From the NCBI GenBank assembly GCA_038210655.1, contig JBBQWM010000006.1:136591-200590 (forward strand): DNA of 64,000 nt, in the 5' to 3' direction. The DNA comes from 54-19 sp038210655 (GTDB taxonomy: Bacteria; Chloroflexota; Chloroflexia; Chloroheliales; Chloroheliaceae). Under the pieces are notes generated by a model. The model searched no databases, had not been told where the DNA came from, and saw only the letters and a program-made list of their open reading frames with translations. A program made the translations under genes and the position numbers. Each line of letters begins with the position of its first letter. The stretch's first letter is position 1. Positions 1 to 8,464 of the stretch are shown piece by piece.

Positions 1-213
1 AAATGACCAGGTAATCGTAACCGGATTGGCTGGATTGCCCAGCGCGGTGGTTTTGGTAGCGTTGCTCACGATACGGCTGACGGTAGCAGGCGACGTGGCA
101 GATGGGGGCGGGGTAGCCGTATCACCGCACGCGCCCAATACTAACGAACCAAGAATAACCCAAATCAGCCCCCAGAATAATCGTGGAGGCAGTCCAACTG
201 CTCCTTGCCTCAC
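1..213 (-). CDS. Lipoprotein, N-terminal part (gene runs off window)
   Basis: A reading frame on the minus strand starts at a GTG (213-211) with an AAGGAG Shine-Dalgarno about 10 nt upstream and stays open to the window edge (71 codons). The N-terminus has a hydrophobic stretch ending in the lipobox LGAC at about residues 30-33, followed by a Pro/Thr/Ser-rich linker, so the product should be a membrane-anchored lipoprotein outside the cell. The last visible residues (VTITWSF) resemble the first beta strand of ABC sugar-binding proteins. That identity is a guess because the rest is missing. The plus-strand frame over the same bases lacks a ribosome site and is a shadow. Confidence 0.7.
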   Translation of the reverse strand, partial: MRQGAVGLPPRLFWGLIWVILGSLVLGACGDTATPPPSATSPATVSRIVSNATKTTALGNPANPVTITWSF

Positions 214-603
214 TTACTTCACACTCCTTACTTTCATCACTTCCCGACTCCTAGTATCGGTGTTCGTCAGATTAAAACCCAATTTACCCATTGGCAACAT
301 TTGGTAGCTCTGCACAACTATAATGGTTCTGACACCAAATAGTTTCTAGTAGTTTCGGTTGTACTTCCAGTTAGTTTGTCAAAATCCGTGTATCCATAAG
401 TAGATTATGCGGTTCATTATACCACTAATTTGACCCTGAATAGACTCAAACCGATTGCCAACCACCTCAGTATGTTATAATCTCAACGACAGCTAATTCA
501 GGCTGAAAATGGATCTTCGGCCCTGATTTTGGCGAACGCAATCAGCTTTAGAGAATTTTTTAGCAACGAGATAACATAACTAAGAAGAGAGGAGCAAGCG
601 GCT
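214..603. other. Intergenic region with possible divergent promoters
   Basis: No gene is seen. A TATAAT hexamer at 476-481 with TTGCCA at 455-460 (15-nt spacer, short) could drive the downstream gene at 604; the last bases carry an AGAGAGGAG ribosome site. Confidence 0.4.
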
Positions 604-1089
604 ATGTCTCAGCCTCCTTATGGCCCTCCTGGTGGGCCTCCCCCTCCCGGCGGTTTTGGCGGTTTCCCACCTTCCGGTGGCCCTGGTGGGCCGCAGGGCA
701 ATTATCCGCCGCCCCCACCCGGTTATGGCCCCCCACCCGGCGGACCTCCCATGCTAGAACGTGCAATGGTGACAACCGGGTTTGATTTTAATGGAATGGA
801 AATCGTGCGCTACCTGGGAGTAGTACGTGGCCTGACAGTGCGTAGCCGAAGTGTACTGGGCAATATCGGGGCCGGTTTCCAGACCCTGGTCGGCGGTAAA
901 ATTAGTATCTACGTTGAGTTATGCGAAAAAGCCCGTGAGGAAGCTTTTCAGCTGATGTTGCAACACGCGGCTCAAATGGGGGCTAACGCGATAGTCGCTA
1001 TGCACTACGATGCCAACGAAGTCGCCGACGGTGTAACCGAAGTGCTTTCTTATGGCACTGCTGTCGTGGTTAAGCCTATTAAGGGGTAG
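604..1089 (+). CDS. YbjQ/UPF0145-family protein with Pro/Gly-rich head
   Basis: The first 50 residues are a low-complexity Pro/Gly stretch (PPYGPPGGPPPP type). From about residue 56 the protein matches the YbjQ/UPF0145 (DUF74, 'heavy-metal-binding') fold: VTTGFDFNGMEIVRYLGVVRG at the start, a central ARE(E)A helix, and GANAIVAMHYD near the end. These proteins form pentamers of unknown function. The usual family length is about 105 residues, so the extra length is the N-terminal extension, which may mediate surface or protein contacts. Start chosen at the ATG behind GAGAGGAGCAAGCGGCT. It stands alone, with repeat DNA downstream. Confidence 0.85.
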   Translation: MSQPPYGPPGGPPPPGGFGGFPPSGGPGGPQGNYPPPPPGYGPPPGGPPMLERAMVTTGFDFNGMEIVRYLGVVRGLTVRSRSVLGNIGAGFQTLVGGKISIYVELCEKAREEAFQLMLQHAAQMGANAIVAMHYDANEVADGVTEVLSYGTAVVVKPIKG

Positions 1090-1107
1090 ATAGGGAAGGG
1101 GGATTTA

Positions 1108-1471
1108 GTAACACAGATGAACACAGATGGGACGGATGAACACGGTTTTTTTTAAATAAAGTTAACTACTCAAGCCATGCATTCTGAGGCGGGCGCTTAC
1201 CTGGATTTTGCCAAAGATAGTTCCCCGCCGAAGAATCTAGACCCTTCGTGGCCTCACCCCTCTGGGGGCGGCGACTCAGGGTGACACGGTTGCGTAGTTA
1301 CAAATAAAGTAAGTTAGGTTGGCTTTGGTAGCCTGACCTAAGCGGGAAAGCCGGTCATTGGCAGAGCAATGTCCAACAACAAAGCCACTTGTAAGAACCT
1401 GCTCCGCCCATAGATTTTCTTACATATTCTCATCCGTGTTCATCCGTCCCATCCGTGTTCATCTGTGTTAC
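1108..1471. repeat. Composite intergenic repeat bounded by 38-bp inverted repeats
   Basis: The block starts at 1108-1145 with a 38-bp sequence of the 'cacagatgaacacagat' type and ends at 1434-1471 with its reverse complement, 37 of 38 bases matching. Inside lie a palindromic element (about 1162-1301) with TAACTACTCAA/GCGTAGTTAC ends and a CATTCTGAGG core, related to 23677-23798, and a third repeat (about 1356-1420) with the motif CTCCGCCCATAGATTTTC, shared with 19809-19882 and 40487-40562. No coding capacity is seen. Confidence 0.8.
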
Positions 1472-1505
1472 TATATTTCCCCATGCAAAACAACAAGGTA
1501 CTGCT

Positions 1506-1982
1506 ATGACAAATATACATCCTGACTTGCCGCCGTTGCCGCTTCGGGCGCGGGCCTGGCAATGGCTACAATGGTACGGCGTGCGCGTAACGGTCAAAAA
1601 CCCTGGCAGCACACGCGGAGGCGGCTTATGGTGGCCCGATAAAAAGTTAGTCGAATTGGAGACGGCCCAGGAAGAAGCCGCCATCCACGAACTGGCCCAC
1701 GCCTGGTGGGAAGAACGCCGCAAGGACGTAGAGGTGCGGACGACTTTTAGCGCAATGGTCAAGCGACTTTCCGAAGAACACGACCCGCAATACCGCCGGG
1801 CCACCGAACTGGCTTACGTCTACGAACACGGCGACCCGAATACTGGCTTTAAGGGGATGTTTTTGGAAGATGGCACAATCATCGACTGGGAACAGTACGC
1901 CGGGCTTGCCAGTGGTGTAATGGGTCGCCCTCAGCTTTTGCCGCCCTACATTCGCGGATTTTATGCCGAACTTTTTGAATGA
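1506..1982 (+). CDS. Zincin-like protein with HELAH motif
   Basis: 158 residues. The diagnostic feature is HELAH at residues 61-65, the HExxH zinc-binding/catalytic signature of metallopeptidases, inside a helix (AAIHELAHAWW). A later glutamate (about residue 98, in TELAYVYEHG) could be a third ligand. No signal peptide or membrane segment is present, so it should be cytoplasmic. The sequence does not match a family I can name; small 'ImmA/IrrE-like' zincins are similar in layout but I do not claim that. The ATG at 1506 is chosen over an upstream ATG at 1455 because the latter lies in repeat DNA; AAGG sits just upstream of 1506. The next gene follows after about 35 nt. Confidence 0.65.
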   Translation: MTNIHPDLPPLPLRARAWQWLQWYGVRVTVKNPGSTRGGGLWWPDKKLVELETAQEEAAIHELAHAWWEERRKDVEVRTTFSAMVKRLSEEHDPQYRRATELAYVYEHGDPNTGFKGMFLEDGTIIDWEQYAGLASGVMGRPQLLPPYIRGFYAELFE

Positions 1983-2016
1983 AACCTATCTATCCCTGTT
2001 AATTTTCGAGGAGCTT

Positions 2017-2691
2017 ATGAGCAATGACTTAAATCTGGATAATCCAGTACTGGACGATAGTGACGATTGGTTCGAGGCCCGTGCTGCTTACAAAGCCGGG
2101 CTGAAAATAGCCCGCCAGTGGCAAAGCGACGCTCGAACAGCGCTAGTCGATGTGGGTGAGTATCCCCCTGCCCACGTCAACGAGGATGGTTTGTGGGAAG
2201 TGCAGTATTGGTCGCCTGCCGCCCGCAAAGGACTGGTCGTCTTTTTGGACAAGCAATTGGAAGTGGCCCGCCAGACCGAGTGGGGCGCGTTCTATCAGGA
2301 TTTGGCGGCCAAAGTCGGGACTGAAATTTTGGGGTCGCAGGGCTTTAGCTATGTGCCGGAAATAAGCCAACCAGGGCCGGACGGCCTTTCGTTTGTCTTT
2401 CGTCGCCCTTCGACGAGCTTCTCCAACCAACACGATTTCGTGGATGTCCAGATTTCGACCTCGGTGATGCTCACCCCACCGCCCCGCCGCTTCACTATCA
2501 ATCTGGTGCGGAACAATGGCGAACGGCCCATGTTTGGACAGTTCGGCGGCTTTGAAACCCGCCTGAGTACGCTCCTGCCGGACGCAAAATCAGACTATTG
2601 GTGGAGTTTTAAGACGGAAGAGGAATATGAGGCCCGCCTGCACGAAGCGTTCCAGGCTGTCGTCCAGTACGGCTTGGCTGCAATGATGTAA
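2017..2691 (+). CDS. Hypothetical cytoplasmic protein
   Basis: 224 residues, not recognised. The start at 2017 has a clear GAGGAG ribosome site 5 nt upstream; an earlier in-frame ATG at 1963 overlaps the previous gene and lacks one. The protein is soluble, acidic at the N-terminus (NPVLDDSDDW), rich in aromatic residues and has no signal peptide. It follows the HELAH gene on the same strand within 40 nt, so the two are probably co-transcribed and may act together. Confidence 0.6.
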   Translation: MSNDLNLDNPVLDDSDDWFEARAAYKAGLKIARQWQSDARTALVDVGEYPPAHVNEDGLWEVQYWSPAARKGLVVFLDKQLEVARQTEWGAFYQDLAAKVGTEILGSQGFSYVPEISQPGPDGLSFVFRRPSTSFSNQHDFVDVQISTSVMLTPPPRRFTINLVRNNGERPMFGQFGGFETRLSTLLPDAKSDYWWSFKTEEEYEARLHEAFQAVVQYGLAAMM

Positions 2692-2887
2692 AGAGATTAG
2701 AGATTAGAAATCAGATATTATAAATTAGAGATTAGAAACTGGGGATTAGGGCGTGTCTAAAACTTCACTGATTAAACACGCTTTCAAAGAAAGAGACCGT
2801 TTCTCGTATACAAGGTAAAGATATTCCCCAACAAAGTCCTGCATTTCTAATTTCTAATTTCTAATCTCTAATTTCTAATTTCTAATA
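2692..2887. repeat. Inverted pair of heptanucleotide repeat arrays
   Basis: At 2691-2738 the unit ATTAGAG/ATTAGAA recurs; at 2844-2887 the reverse-complement unit TTTCTAA/TCTCTAA is repeated five to six times. The two arrays face each other across about 105 bp and could fold into one long hairpin. The layout resembles the short tandemly repeated (STRR) heptamers known from cyanobacteria. Confidence 0.75.
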
Positions 2888-2900
2888 TTGGAGGATATAA

Positions 2901-3818
2901 ATGAGCGAAGTTATCAAACGGGTCGGGCTAATCGGGGCGGGGGCGATGGGTCGTCCGATGGCGGAGAACCTGTTGAAAAAAGGGTTCGACACCTATGTAA
3001 TGGCTCACCGCAATCGTGGGCCAGTCGAAGAGTTGGTGGCGTTGGGCGCGAAAGAAGTTGCTACAGCAGCGGAAATGGCAAGCCAGACCCAGGCGGTGGT
3101 GACGATGGTTCCGAACGCGCCGCAAGTCGAAGAAGCCTGCTTTGGCCCCGGCGGTCTGGTCGAAGGGGCGCAACCGGGCTTCGTGCTGATCGATATGAGT
3201 ACGATTTCGCCGGTATCCAGCCAACAGATAGCCGTGCGGTTGGGCGAAAAGGGGCTTAAAATGGTCGATGCGCCGGTATCGGGTGGCCCTTTCCGAGCGC
3301 AAAGCGGCACTCTAGCAATTATGGCCGGTGGCGAGCCGGAGATTTTTGAGCAGGTCAGGCCGGTGCTGGAAGCAATGGGTAGTCCGGTGCTGGTCGGTGG
3401 CAATGGTGTGGGCGAAGTGGTCAAGATGGTCAACCAGATCATTATCGGTATGACGGCGGTGGCTATCGCCGAAGGCTTTACTTTTGGGGTCAAGGCAGGG
3501 GTCAAGGCCGAGACCTTGCGAGAGGTGCTATTGAGCGCGACCAGTGGCAGCTATTTAATGGATAAGTGGATACCGCAAAACTTGTTGAAAAATGACTTTA
3601 GCACTGGCTTTGCGACCGAACTATTACACAAAGACCTGACCGCCGCGCTTTCTGCTGCCCGTGAACTAGGTGTGCCGATGATGGGGACGGCCCTTTCGCA
3701 ACAACTTTATATGACATTGATGGGGATGGGCTACAACCGGGAGGATTACACTGCCGTTGCTCGGATTTACCAGGATGCGGCGGGCGTAATCATTGCGACC
3801 GGCGAGAAAACTCGTTGA
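2901..3818 (+). CDS. NAD(P)-dependent 3-hydroxyisobutyrate dehydrogenase-family reductase
   Basis: 305 residues, normal family length. The Rossmann motif IGAGAMG (11-17), the substrate-binding DAPVSGG (123-129) and the catalytic lysine K175 in GEVVKMVNQ mark the beta-hydroxyacid dehydrogenase family (3-hydroxyisobutyrate dehydrogenase, tartronate-semialdehyde reductase, GLYR/succinic-semialdehyde reductase). These interconvert short beta-hydroxy acids and semialdehydes in the cytoplasm. Substrate cannot be decided from motifs. The start has GGAGG 6 nt upstream. It is followed closely by a small membrane protein gene, but no pathway partner is next to it. Confidence 0.9.
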   Translation: MSEVIKRVGLIGAGAMGRPMAENLLKKGFDTYVMAHRNRGPVEELVALGAKEVATAAEMASQTQAVVTMVPNAPQVEEACFGPGGLVEGAQPGFVLIDMSTISPVSSQQIAVRLGEKGLKMVDAPVSGGPFRAQSGTLAIMAGGEPEIFEQVRPVLEAMGSPVLVGGNGVGEVVKMVNQIIIGMTAVAIAEGFTFGVKAGVKAETLREVLLSATSGSYLMDKWIPQNLLKNDFSTGFATELLHKDLTAALSAARELGVPMMGTALSQQLYMTLMGMGYNREDYTAVARIYQDAAGVIIATGEKTR

Positions 3819-3825
3819 GCCACCA

Positions 3826-4170
3826 ATGAACCAACCATTACCGAACGAACAGCCAACCGAGCAACCAGAGGATGATCGGCCTAAACCAAACGGCTGGCGA
3901 CGGCCTGTAGCCTATTTACTATTACTGGGCGGGGCGCTGGCAACCTTCTTCAATGGCGAGATCGGGCGCGGGTTGAGTATTTCAACGGTGGTAGTACAGG
4001 TTGCCGCGCTGGGGTTATTGCTGGCGGGTGCGGCCCTCTTTTACAGCGTGCGCCAAAGACCCGACCGGGTAGGCGATTACCGTCAGGTTTTCCGTTCGCT
4101 TGAAAGCTCATCCGAAATTGATAAACCCGCCCAATCTAAAGAAACCCCTTCTGACCGGCTGGAAAAATAA
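3826..4170 (+). CDS. Small two-helix membrane protein
   Basis: 114 residues, not recognised. The N-terminus is polar and Pro/Gln/Glu-rich (about 30 residues), then two hydrophobic segments (about 36-53 and 60-80) separated by a short loop, then a charged tail. It begins 7 nt after the dehydrogenase stop, so it is probably translated from the same mRNA; an earlier start within the dehydrogenase is possible but less likely. No function is proposed. Confidence 0.55.
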   Translation: MNQPLPNEQPTEQPEDDRPKPNGWRRPVAYLLLLGGALATFFNGEIGRGLSISTVVVQVAALGLLLAGAALFYSVRQRPDRVGDYRQVFRSLESSSEIDKPAQSKETPSDRLEK

Positions 4171-4442
4171 GAACCGATCCTGGTGGTGGCGATTTTTATT
4201 ATTGCCCTCGGAGACCGTGCAAGGTGTTCACCGGCGACCACAAGGTCGCCCCTACCAACAACCGATTGGGATAAACTCTAATTTGAAAGCAAGAATCGGA
4301 TAGCCTGAATAAGTTTATTGGGGTACTCTGGAGAAGTAAGCAATACCAGATTTTATTAACGACTTGATTGCAAAGTCTGAAATAAAACTTATCAATAGAG
4401 CGGGTGGTTTGTAAAATTGCATGGTTCTCAGGAGGTTTCCAG
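4171..4442. other. Intergenic region with a core-B type repeat
   Basis: Bases about 4205-4257 hold a GC-rich palindromic repeat (GGCGACCACAAGGTCGCCCC) closely related to 11228-11301, including the shared CAAGGTGTTCAC segment. Nothing else is recognised apart from the AGGAGG ribosome site of the next gene. Confidence 0.6.
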
Positions 4443-4937
4443 ATGACAGCTTATAAAGTTATGCCGATTAGCGAAGAGATTATTGACCATGTGCGTCGGA
4501 CACTTACCGACCCGATCTATAATCATCCAGTTCGAGTGGAGGTAGCCGGACCGGGCGGTTACGGGCCTTGCCGGGCCTGTCTGAATACTTTCGAGGTCGG
4601 CGAACGCCGGATTTTATTTCTCTATAATCCGTTCTCTTTAACCCAGGAGTCCGACTTTGCCGGGCCGATTTTCATTCACGACTAGGAGTGTTCGCGTTAT
4701 AGCGCCGATAACGCCTTTCCTGAGCCTATTATAAACCTGCCGATTATTCTCAAGGGTTATGATGCAAACTGGCGACTTGAGGCCGAAGTGCTGGTTGGAA
4801 ATCAGAAGGTAGAAGAGGTTATTGATAGCCTGTTTCAACAGCCAGACATTAGTTTTATTCACGTCCGTAACGCAGAGGCCAAATGTTTTATCAGCCGCAT
4901 CGAGCGAGCAGTAGTAGAAGAATTTGCTACCGTTTGA
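4443..4937 (+). pseudogene. DUF1203 protein interrupted by in-frame TAG
   Basis: The frame opens at 4443 behind a strong AGGAGG site and reads 80 codons (MTAYKVMPISEEI...GPIFIHD), then meets TAG at 4683-4685, and continues in the same frame for 83 more codons to TGA at 4935-4937. Both halves together match DUF1203: GYGPCRACLNTF in the first half, then ECSRY, FPEPI, LKGYDA and a C-terminal FIHVRNAEAKCF. In intact relatives the FIH(D/E) and C-RY segments are adjacent, so the stop falls inside the conserved domain. Either this is a point-mutated pseudogene, or the TAG is read through. DUF1203 function is unknown. Confidence 0.85.
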
Positions 4938-4966
4938 GACTAGATAGCTCTAAACCGGGCCAAATT

Positions 4967-5695
4967 CTACAAATTAGCCCGAACAGCAAAAACCGCCGCC
5001 TGGGTGCGGTCGCGCACACCCAGTTTTTCGAGGATGGCCCGGACGTGGCTCTTGACCGTATCCGGGCTGATACTGAGGGTTTGGGCTATGGTAGCATTGC
5101 TGTGGCCTTGCCCGATCAAGGTCAGGACTTCTTTTTCACGCCGGGTCAGGTTTGCCAGGAGTAGTTGGTTAGCCCCGACCGCACTAACTTCGATAGCAGC
5201 CTGATTCGGGTCGGGCTGAATAGGCTGGTTGGTCGCCATTTCCTGGATCATGGTACGCAACATCTGGGGATTAATCAGCGAACCGCCGTTTGCCACCGTC
5301 TTTACCGCTGCGAGCAGACTAGCGCGGTCGGTCGTTTTGAGAATATAGCCACTAGCCCCGGTCAGCAAAGCCTGCCGCAAGTAGTGCTGACCATCGTAAG
5401 ACGTGAGCATGAGAACTTCGCACTGCGGATAAATCTGTTTAAGCTGACGAGTCGCGGCCAAACCGTCCATTTCAGGCATATTAATATCCATCAGCACAAT
5501 ATCCGGCTGATAGTCAGTAATTTGTTCTACCGCTTGCCGCCCCGAACTAAGTTCGACTACTACCTCGAAGGATGGTTCAGCCGCTAAAATACTCCGCAAC
5601 CCTTCGCGCACCAAAGGTTGATCGTCTACGATCATTATCCGAACCCGCCGGGTATCGTCTGGGACGAAAGACATGTAACTATCTTCAGTTCTCAT
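4967..5695 (-). CDS. NarL/FixJ-type response regulator
   Basis: 242 residues. An N-terminal receiver domain carries the acidic pair D24-D25, phospho-acceptor D70 (VLMDINMPEMDG) and K120 (GYILK); a C-terminal LuxR-type helix-turn-helix (about 182-238) contains LTRREKEVL and DTVKSHVRAILEKLGV. It should bind DNA as a phosphorylated dimer. No histidine kinase gene is adjacent, so it is an orphan in this window. The first ATG is preferred because GGAG lies 8 nt upstream; an internal ATG seven codons later is less well placed. The segment between the domains is Gln/Pro-rich and unusually long. Confidence 0.93.
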   Translation of the reverse strand: MRTEDSYMSFVPDDTRRVRIMIVDDQPLVREGLRSILAAEPSFEVVVELSSGRQAVEQITDYQPDIVLMDINMPEMDGLAATRQLKQIYPQCEVLMLTSYDGQHYLRQALLTGASGYILKTTDRASLLAAVKTVANGGSLINPQMLRTMIQEMATNQPIQPDPNQAAIEVSAVGANQLLLANLTRREKEVLTLIGQGHSNATIAQTLSISPDTVKSHVRAILEKLGVRDRTQAAVFAVRANL

Positions 5696-5853
5696 AAGTT
5701 ATTCTCCGCCCAATGGCTGCGTAGGAAGCGTCTAATCTTATATTAAGCTATTCATGGATGAAGGTCAAGCTAGAATTGCGTTAGATTAGGTAAAGTTGGT
5801 TGAAAACCTTATTATTAGTATCACCCTAGAGGCTGCCGCAGCCCAACCTAATA

Positions 5854-5882
5854 TTGCTTTATGTCAGCCTGAGTGTTATAAT
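5854..5882 (+). promoter_or_regulatory. Sigma70-type promoter for nusA operon
   Basis: TTGCTT (5854-5859), 17-nt spacer, TATAAT (5877-5882). Transcription would start near 5889, giving a leader of about 410 nt before nusA. Confidence 0.6.
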
Positions 5883-6301
5883 AATGGTGGAAAAGTTCCA
5901 GCCAGAAGTGGGCTTTAAGATACCCACTTTTCTTTTTGTGGACTTGCGGATTAACCAAAGCATACCAGATACGGTCAATCGGTTGGCGGAGTGGGCCTCT
6001 TTAGGGCTGGTCGTTCCGGATAATTTATCGGTTGCCAGTAAACAGTGAGTGCATTATGGGTTAAATTAGACCGGAAGAAGTAGAAGTTGAGTGAGCGTCG
6101 TTATAGATTATTTCTTGTTGCTATTTAGCAAACGCCACTCAGACTAGCAATCTAGTAAGTTCTGGACTAGGCCCACCCTGAAATTCAGGTATGGGCCGTC
6201 TTCATCTTTAGGGGGTCTTGGGAGCCGAGTATCGTTCGATCCAACAAGATAAACCAACACACAGGCTACCCCTTGCCGGTGATTGTCGGAGGATAAGGGT
6301 T
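5883..6301 (+). promoter_or_regulatory. nusA leader with strong hairpin
   Basis: No convincing gene lies in this leader. At 6170-6197 there is a near-perfect stem: GGCCCA pairs with TGGGCC and CCTGAA with TTCAGG around a one-base loop, followed by a pyrimidine-rich stretch. It looks like an attenuator or processing site upstream of nusA. The position usually occupied by rimP in other bacteria is empty. Confidence 0.5.
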
Positions 6302-7951
6302 ATGAAAAGCGATTTTAGAGCGGCAATTGCCCAAATTGCGGCAGATCGCGGATTGAGCAAAGAAATAATTGTCGAGGTGCTGGAAAGCGCCTTGAAAGCG
6401 GCTTACCGTCGTTCTAACCCAACCGCAGCCAACCAAAATGTGCGGGTCGATATGAGTAGTGGCGACCTGAAGGTCTTTGTGCTGCGCGTCGTAGTAGAAG
6501 ACGTCGAGGACGAAGACCTTGAGATTAGCCTGGAAGAGATTCGTCGGTTGAGGCCAAATCTGAAGCTGGGTGACGTTTACGAATTAGAAAACACCCCCAA
6601 AGATTTCGGACGGATCGCGGCCCAAACTACCAAACAAGTCCTCTTGCAAGGCTTCCGCGAAAAAGAACGCGATCATGTTTATGACCAATTCGCCGAGCGT
6701 GAAGGTGACATCGTCAACGGCACGATCCAGCGGATCGACCCGAAAGGGATTACGGTCGAACTGGAACCCCGCGCCGAAGCTCTGATGCCGCCCCAGGAAC
6801 AGGTACAAAGCGAACGCTATCGGATCAACCAGAAGATCAAGATTTATTTGCTGGAAGTCCAAAAGAGCCATCGCGGGCCGCAACTGATCGTGTCGCGCAC
6901 CCATCGCAATCTGTTGCGCCGCCTGTTCGAGATCGAAGTACCGGAGATTTACAACGGTACGGTCGAAATCAAGTCGATTGCCCGTGAGCCAGGCTTGCGC
7001 TCCAAAGTGGCGGTGGCCGCCCGACAAGAAGGGGTAGACCCGGTTGGGTCGTGCGTGGGTATGCGTGGAGTGCGTATCCAAAATATCGTCAACGAATTAT
7101 ATGGCGAGAAAATCGACGTATTACCCTGGGATGCGGATATGTCGAAATATATTGCCAATGCCCTCAGCCCGGCCCAGGTAGTCAAAGTCGAGTTGGAAGA
7201 AAACGAGAAAAGCGCTTTGGTGCTGGTTCCGCAAAATCAGCTATCGCTGGCAATTGGCAAAGAAGGCCAAAATGCCCGGTTAGCCGCCAAGCTGACTGGC
7301 TGGCGGATCGACATCAAGCCAGTCACGACTGGCGCAGCGGTGGCAGCGGCGAGTGGCAACTATGGCCCACGTGATGATGACGATGCTTTTGCCCGACTTG
7401 CCAGGGCAGCCCTCAACCGCGAACGCGAACGTGAGGCTGCCGCCGAGCAGACCCTCAATACCAGTTTTGCTCAAGCTGCCCGGGCTGCCGGGGTGAACTT
7501 TGGTGATTCCGATAATGGGGGCAGTAGCGAACCAAAAGAAGAAAGCAACGCGCTACCGGGTGATATGCAAAAGGTACGCAAAGACGGCACCTTTAGTTAT
7601 AAGGGGGTGACGTTAGGGCCACTACCGCCCCATATTGCCGGACAGAATGTCCGATTGGTCGATAACGGACGGAATTTGTTCGTGATGATCGGGGATGAAA
7701 TGATCCGGGCTTTCCGGGCTGAGGAATATGAACACGGCGAAAGCGAAGAAGGCGGAGAAGCTGAAACATCTTCCGGCGAACGAGAAACACGCAAGGTTCG
7801 CAAGGACGGTATGGTAGTCTTCCGCAACCAGACTTTCGGCCCGCTGCCCGAACAATATGAGGGTCAGACGGTCGAAGTCGAACTGGCAGGCGACCATCTC
7901 GATATTTATGCCGACGGCGAGCTAATCGACAGCTACCTGTGGCAAGAGTAA
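6302..7951 (+). CDS. nusA: Transcription termination/antitermination factor NusA
   Basis: 549 residues. The N-terminal RNAP-binding domain, an S1 domain (GDIVNGTIQRIDPKG, about 138), and two KH domains (GMRGVRIQNIVNEL and IGKEGQNARLAAKLTG, about 235-345) are in canonical order. NusA binds the RNA exit channel and modulates pausing and Rho-dependent and intrinsic termination. After residue 370 comes an acidic linker and then two copies of a 50-residue module (from about 421 and 494) starting KVRKDG and containing GPLP and GQxV. This is not the E. coli-type acidic repeat domain. Start at 6302 has GGAGG 8 nt upstream; the longer frame upstream lacks one. First gene of the nusA-ylxR-infB operon. 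Confidence 0.97.
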   Translation: MKSDFRAAIAQIAADRGLSKEIIVEVLESALKAAYRRSNPTAANQNVRVDMSSGDLKVFVLRVVVEDVEDEDLEISLEEIRRLRPNLKLGDVYELENTPKDFGRIAAQTTKQVLLQGFREKERDHVYDQFAEREGDIVNGTIQRIDPKGITVELEPRAEALMPPQEQVQSERYRINQKIKIYLLEVQKSHRGPQLIVSRTHRNLLRRLFEIEVPEIYNGTVEIKSIAREPGLRSKVAVAARQEGVDPVGSCVGMRGVRIQNIVNELYGEKIDVLPWDADMSKYIANALSPAQVVKVELEENEKSALVLVPQNQLSLAIGKEGQNARLAAKLTGWRIDIKPVTTGAAVAAASGNYGPRDDDDAFARLARAALNREREREAAAEQTLNTSFAQAARAAGVNFGDSDNGGSSEPKEESNALPGDMQKVRKDGTFSYKGVTLGPLPPHIAGQNVRLVDNGRNLFVMIGDEMIRAFRAEEYEHGESEEGGEAETSSGERETRKVRKDGMVVFRNQTFGPLPEQYEGQTVEVELAGDHLDIYADGELIDSYLWQE

Positions 7952-8074
7952 GTTAGGTAAAAGTAGGGTCGCCCCTACCAAAACATTATGTAATTAGCGA
8001 TAAGAAGTGCTGGGTTAATTAAAGACAATCGATCAAACCGATCAGCACTTCAAAAGAACAAAGGACGGTGAGAG

Positions 8075-8419
8075 ATGGGTAACAAGCCTGGTACTCAATC
8101 CGCAACCCTTAGCCCCAAAAAAGGCCCTCGCCCTAAGCACGTGCCGCAACGCACCTGCATTGCCTGCCGCACCCACGATGCCAAACGAGGTCTGGTGCGG
8201 GTAGTGCGAACCCCGGAAGGGTCGGTTGAACTGGATGAGAGCGGCAAAAAAAATGGGCGCGGGGCTTATGTGTGCCGTACCCGCAAATGTTGGGAAATTG
8301 GCCTATCCCGCAAGGCTTTGGATAATGCATTAAAAATGTCGATAGACCCGGAAACCCGGGCCAGGTTGAAAAGTTATGGCGAAAGTTGGCCGGAAAGGAG
8401 CGCCGTTGAAGTGGAATAG
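8075..8419 (+). CDS. ylxR: YlxR-family RNA-binding protein (RnpM)
   Basis: 114 residues, with the typical QRTCIACR near residue 25 and GRGAYVC near residue 69, and a basic face. YlxR proteins bind RNA; the Bacillus/Clostridium members modulate RNase P (RnpM). It sits between nusA and infB, its conserved genomic place, which supports the call. An extra 20-residue basic N-terminus (SPKKGPRPKH) precedes the domain. GGTGAGAG lies directly before the ATG. The 120-nt gap after nusA contains a fragment of the core-B repeat. Confidence 0.93.
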   Translation: MGNKPGTQSATLSPKKGPRPKHVPQRTCIACRTHDAKRGLVRVVRTPEGSVELDESGKKNGRGAYVCRTRKCWEIGLSRKALDNALKMSIDPETRARLKSYGESWPERSAVEVE

Positions 8420-8464
8420 AGGGTTGGAAACCAAAAATAGTGGTCCTGAGGAGGAGTAAAATTA

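Noticed and set aside
26..307. 93-codon plus-strand frame at the window start
   Set aside because: The minus strand encodes a lipoprotein with lipobox and ribosome site over the same bases.
4683..4685. Pyrrolysine or a genome-wide stop-codon reassignment
   Set aside because: Many intact genes in the window end in TAG, and the three interrupted genes are unrelated; decay or local suppression is simpler.
5854..6048. 64-codon frame upstream of nusA, possible rimP
   Set aside because: Overlaps the -35/-10 promoter and shows no RimP motif.
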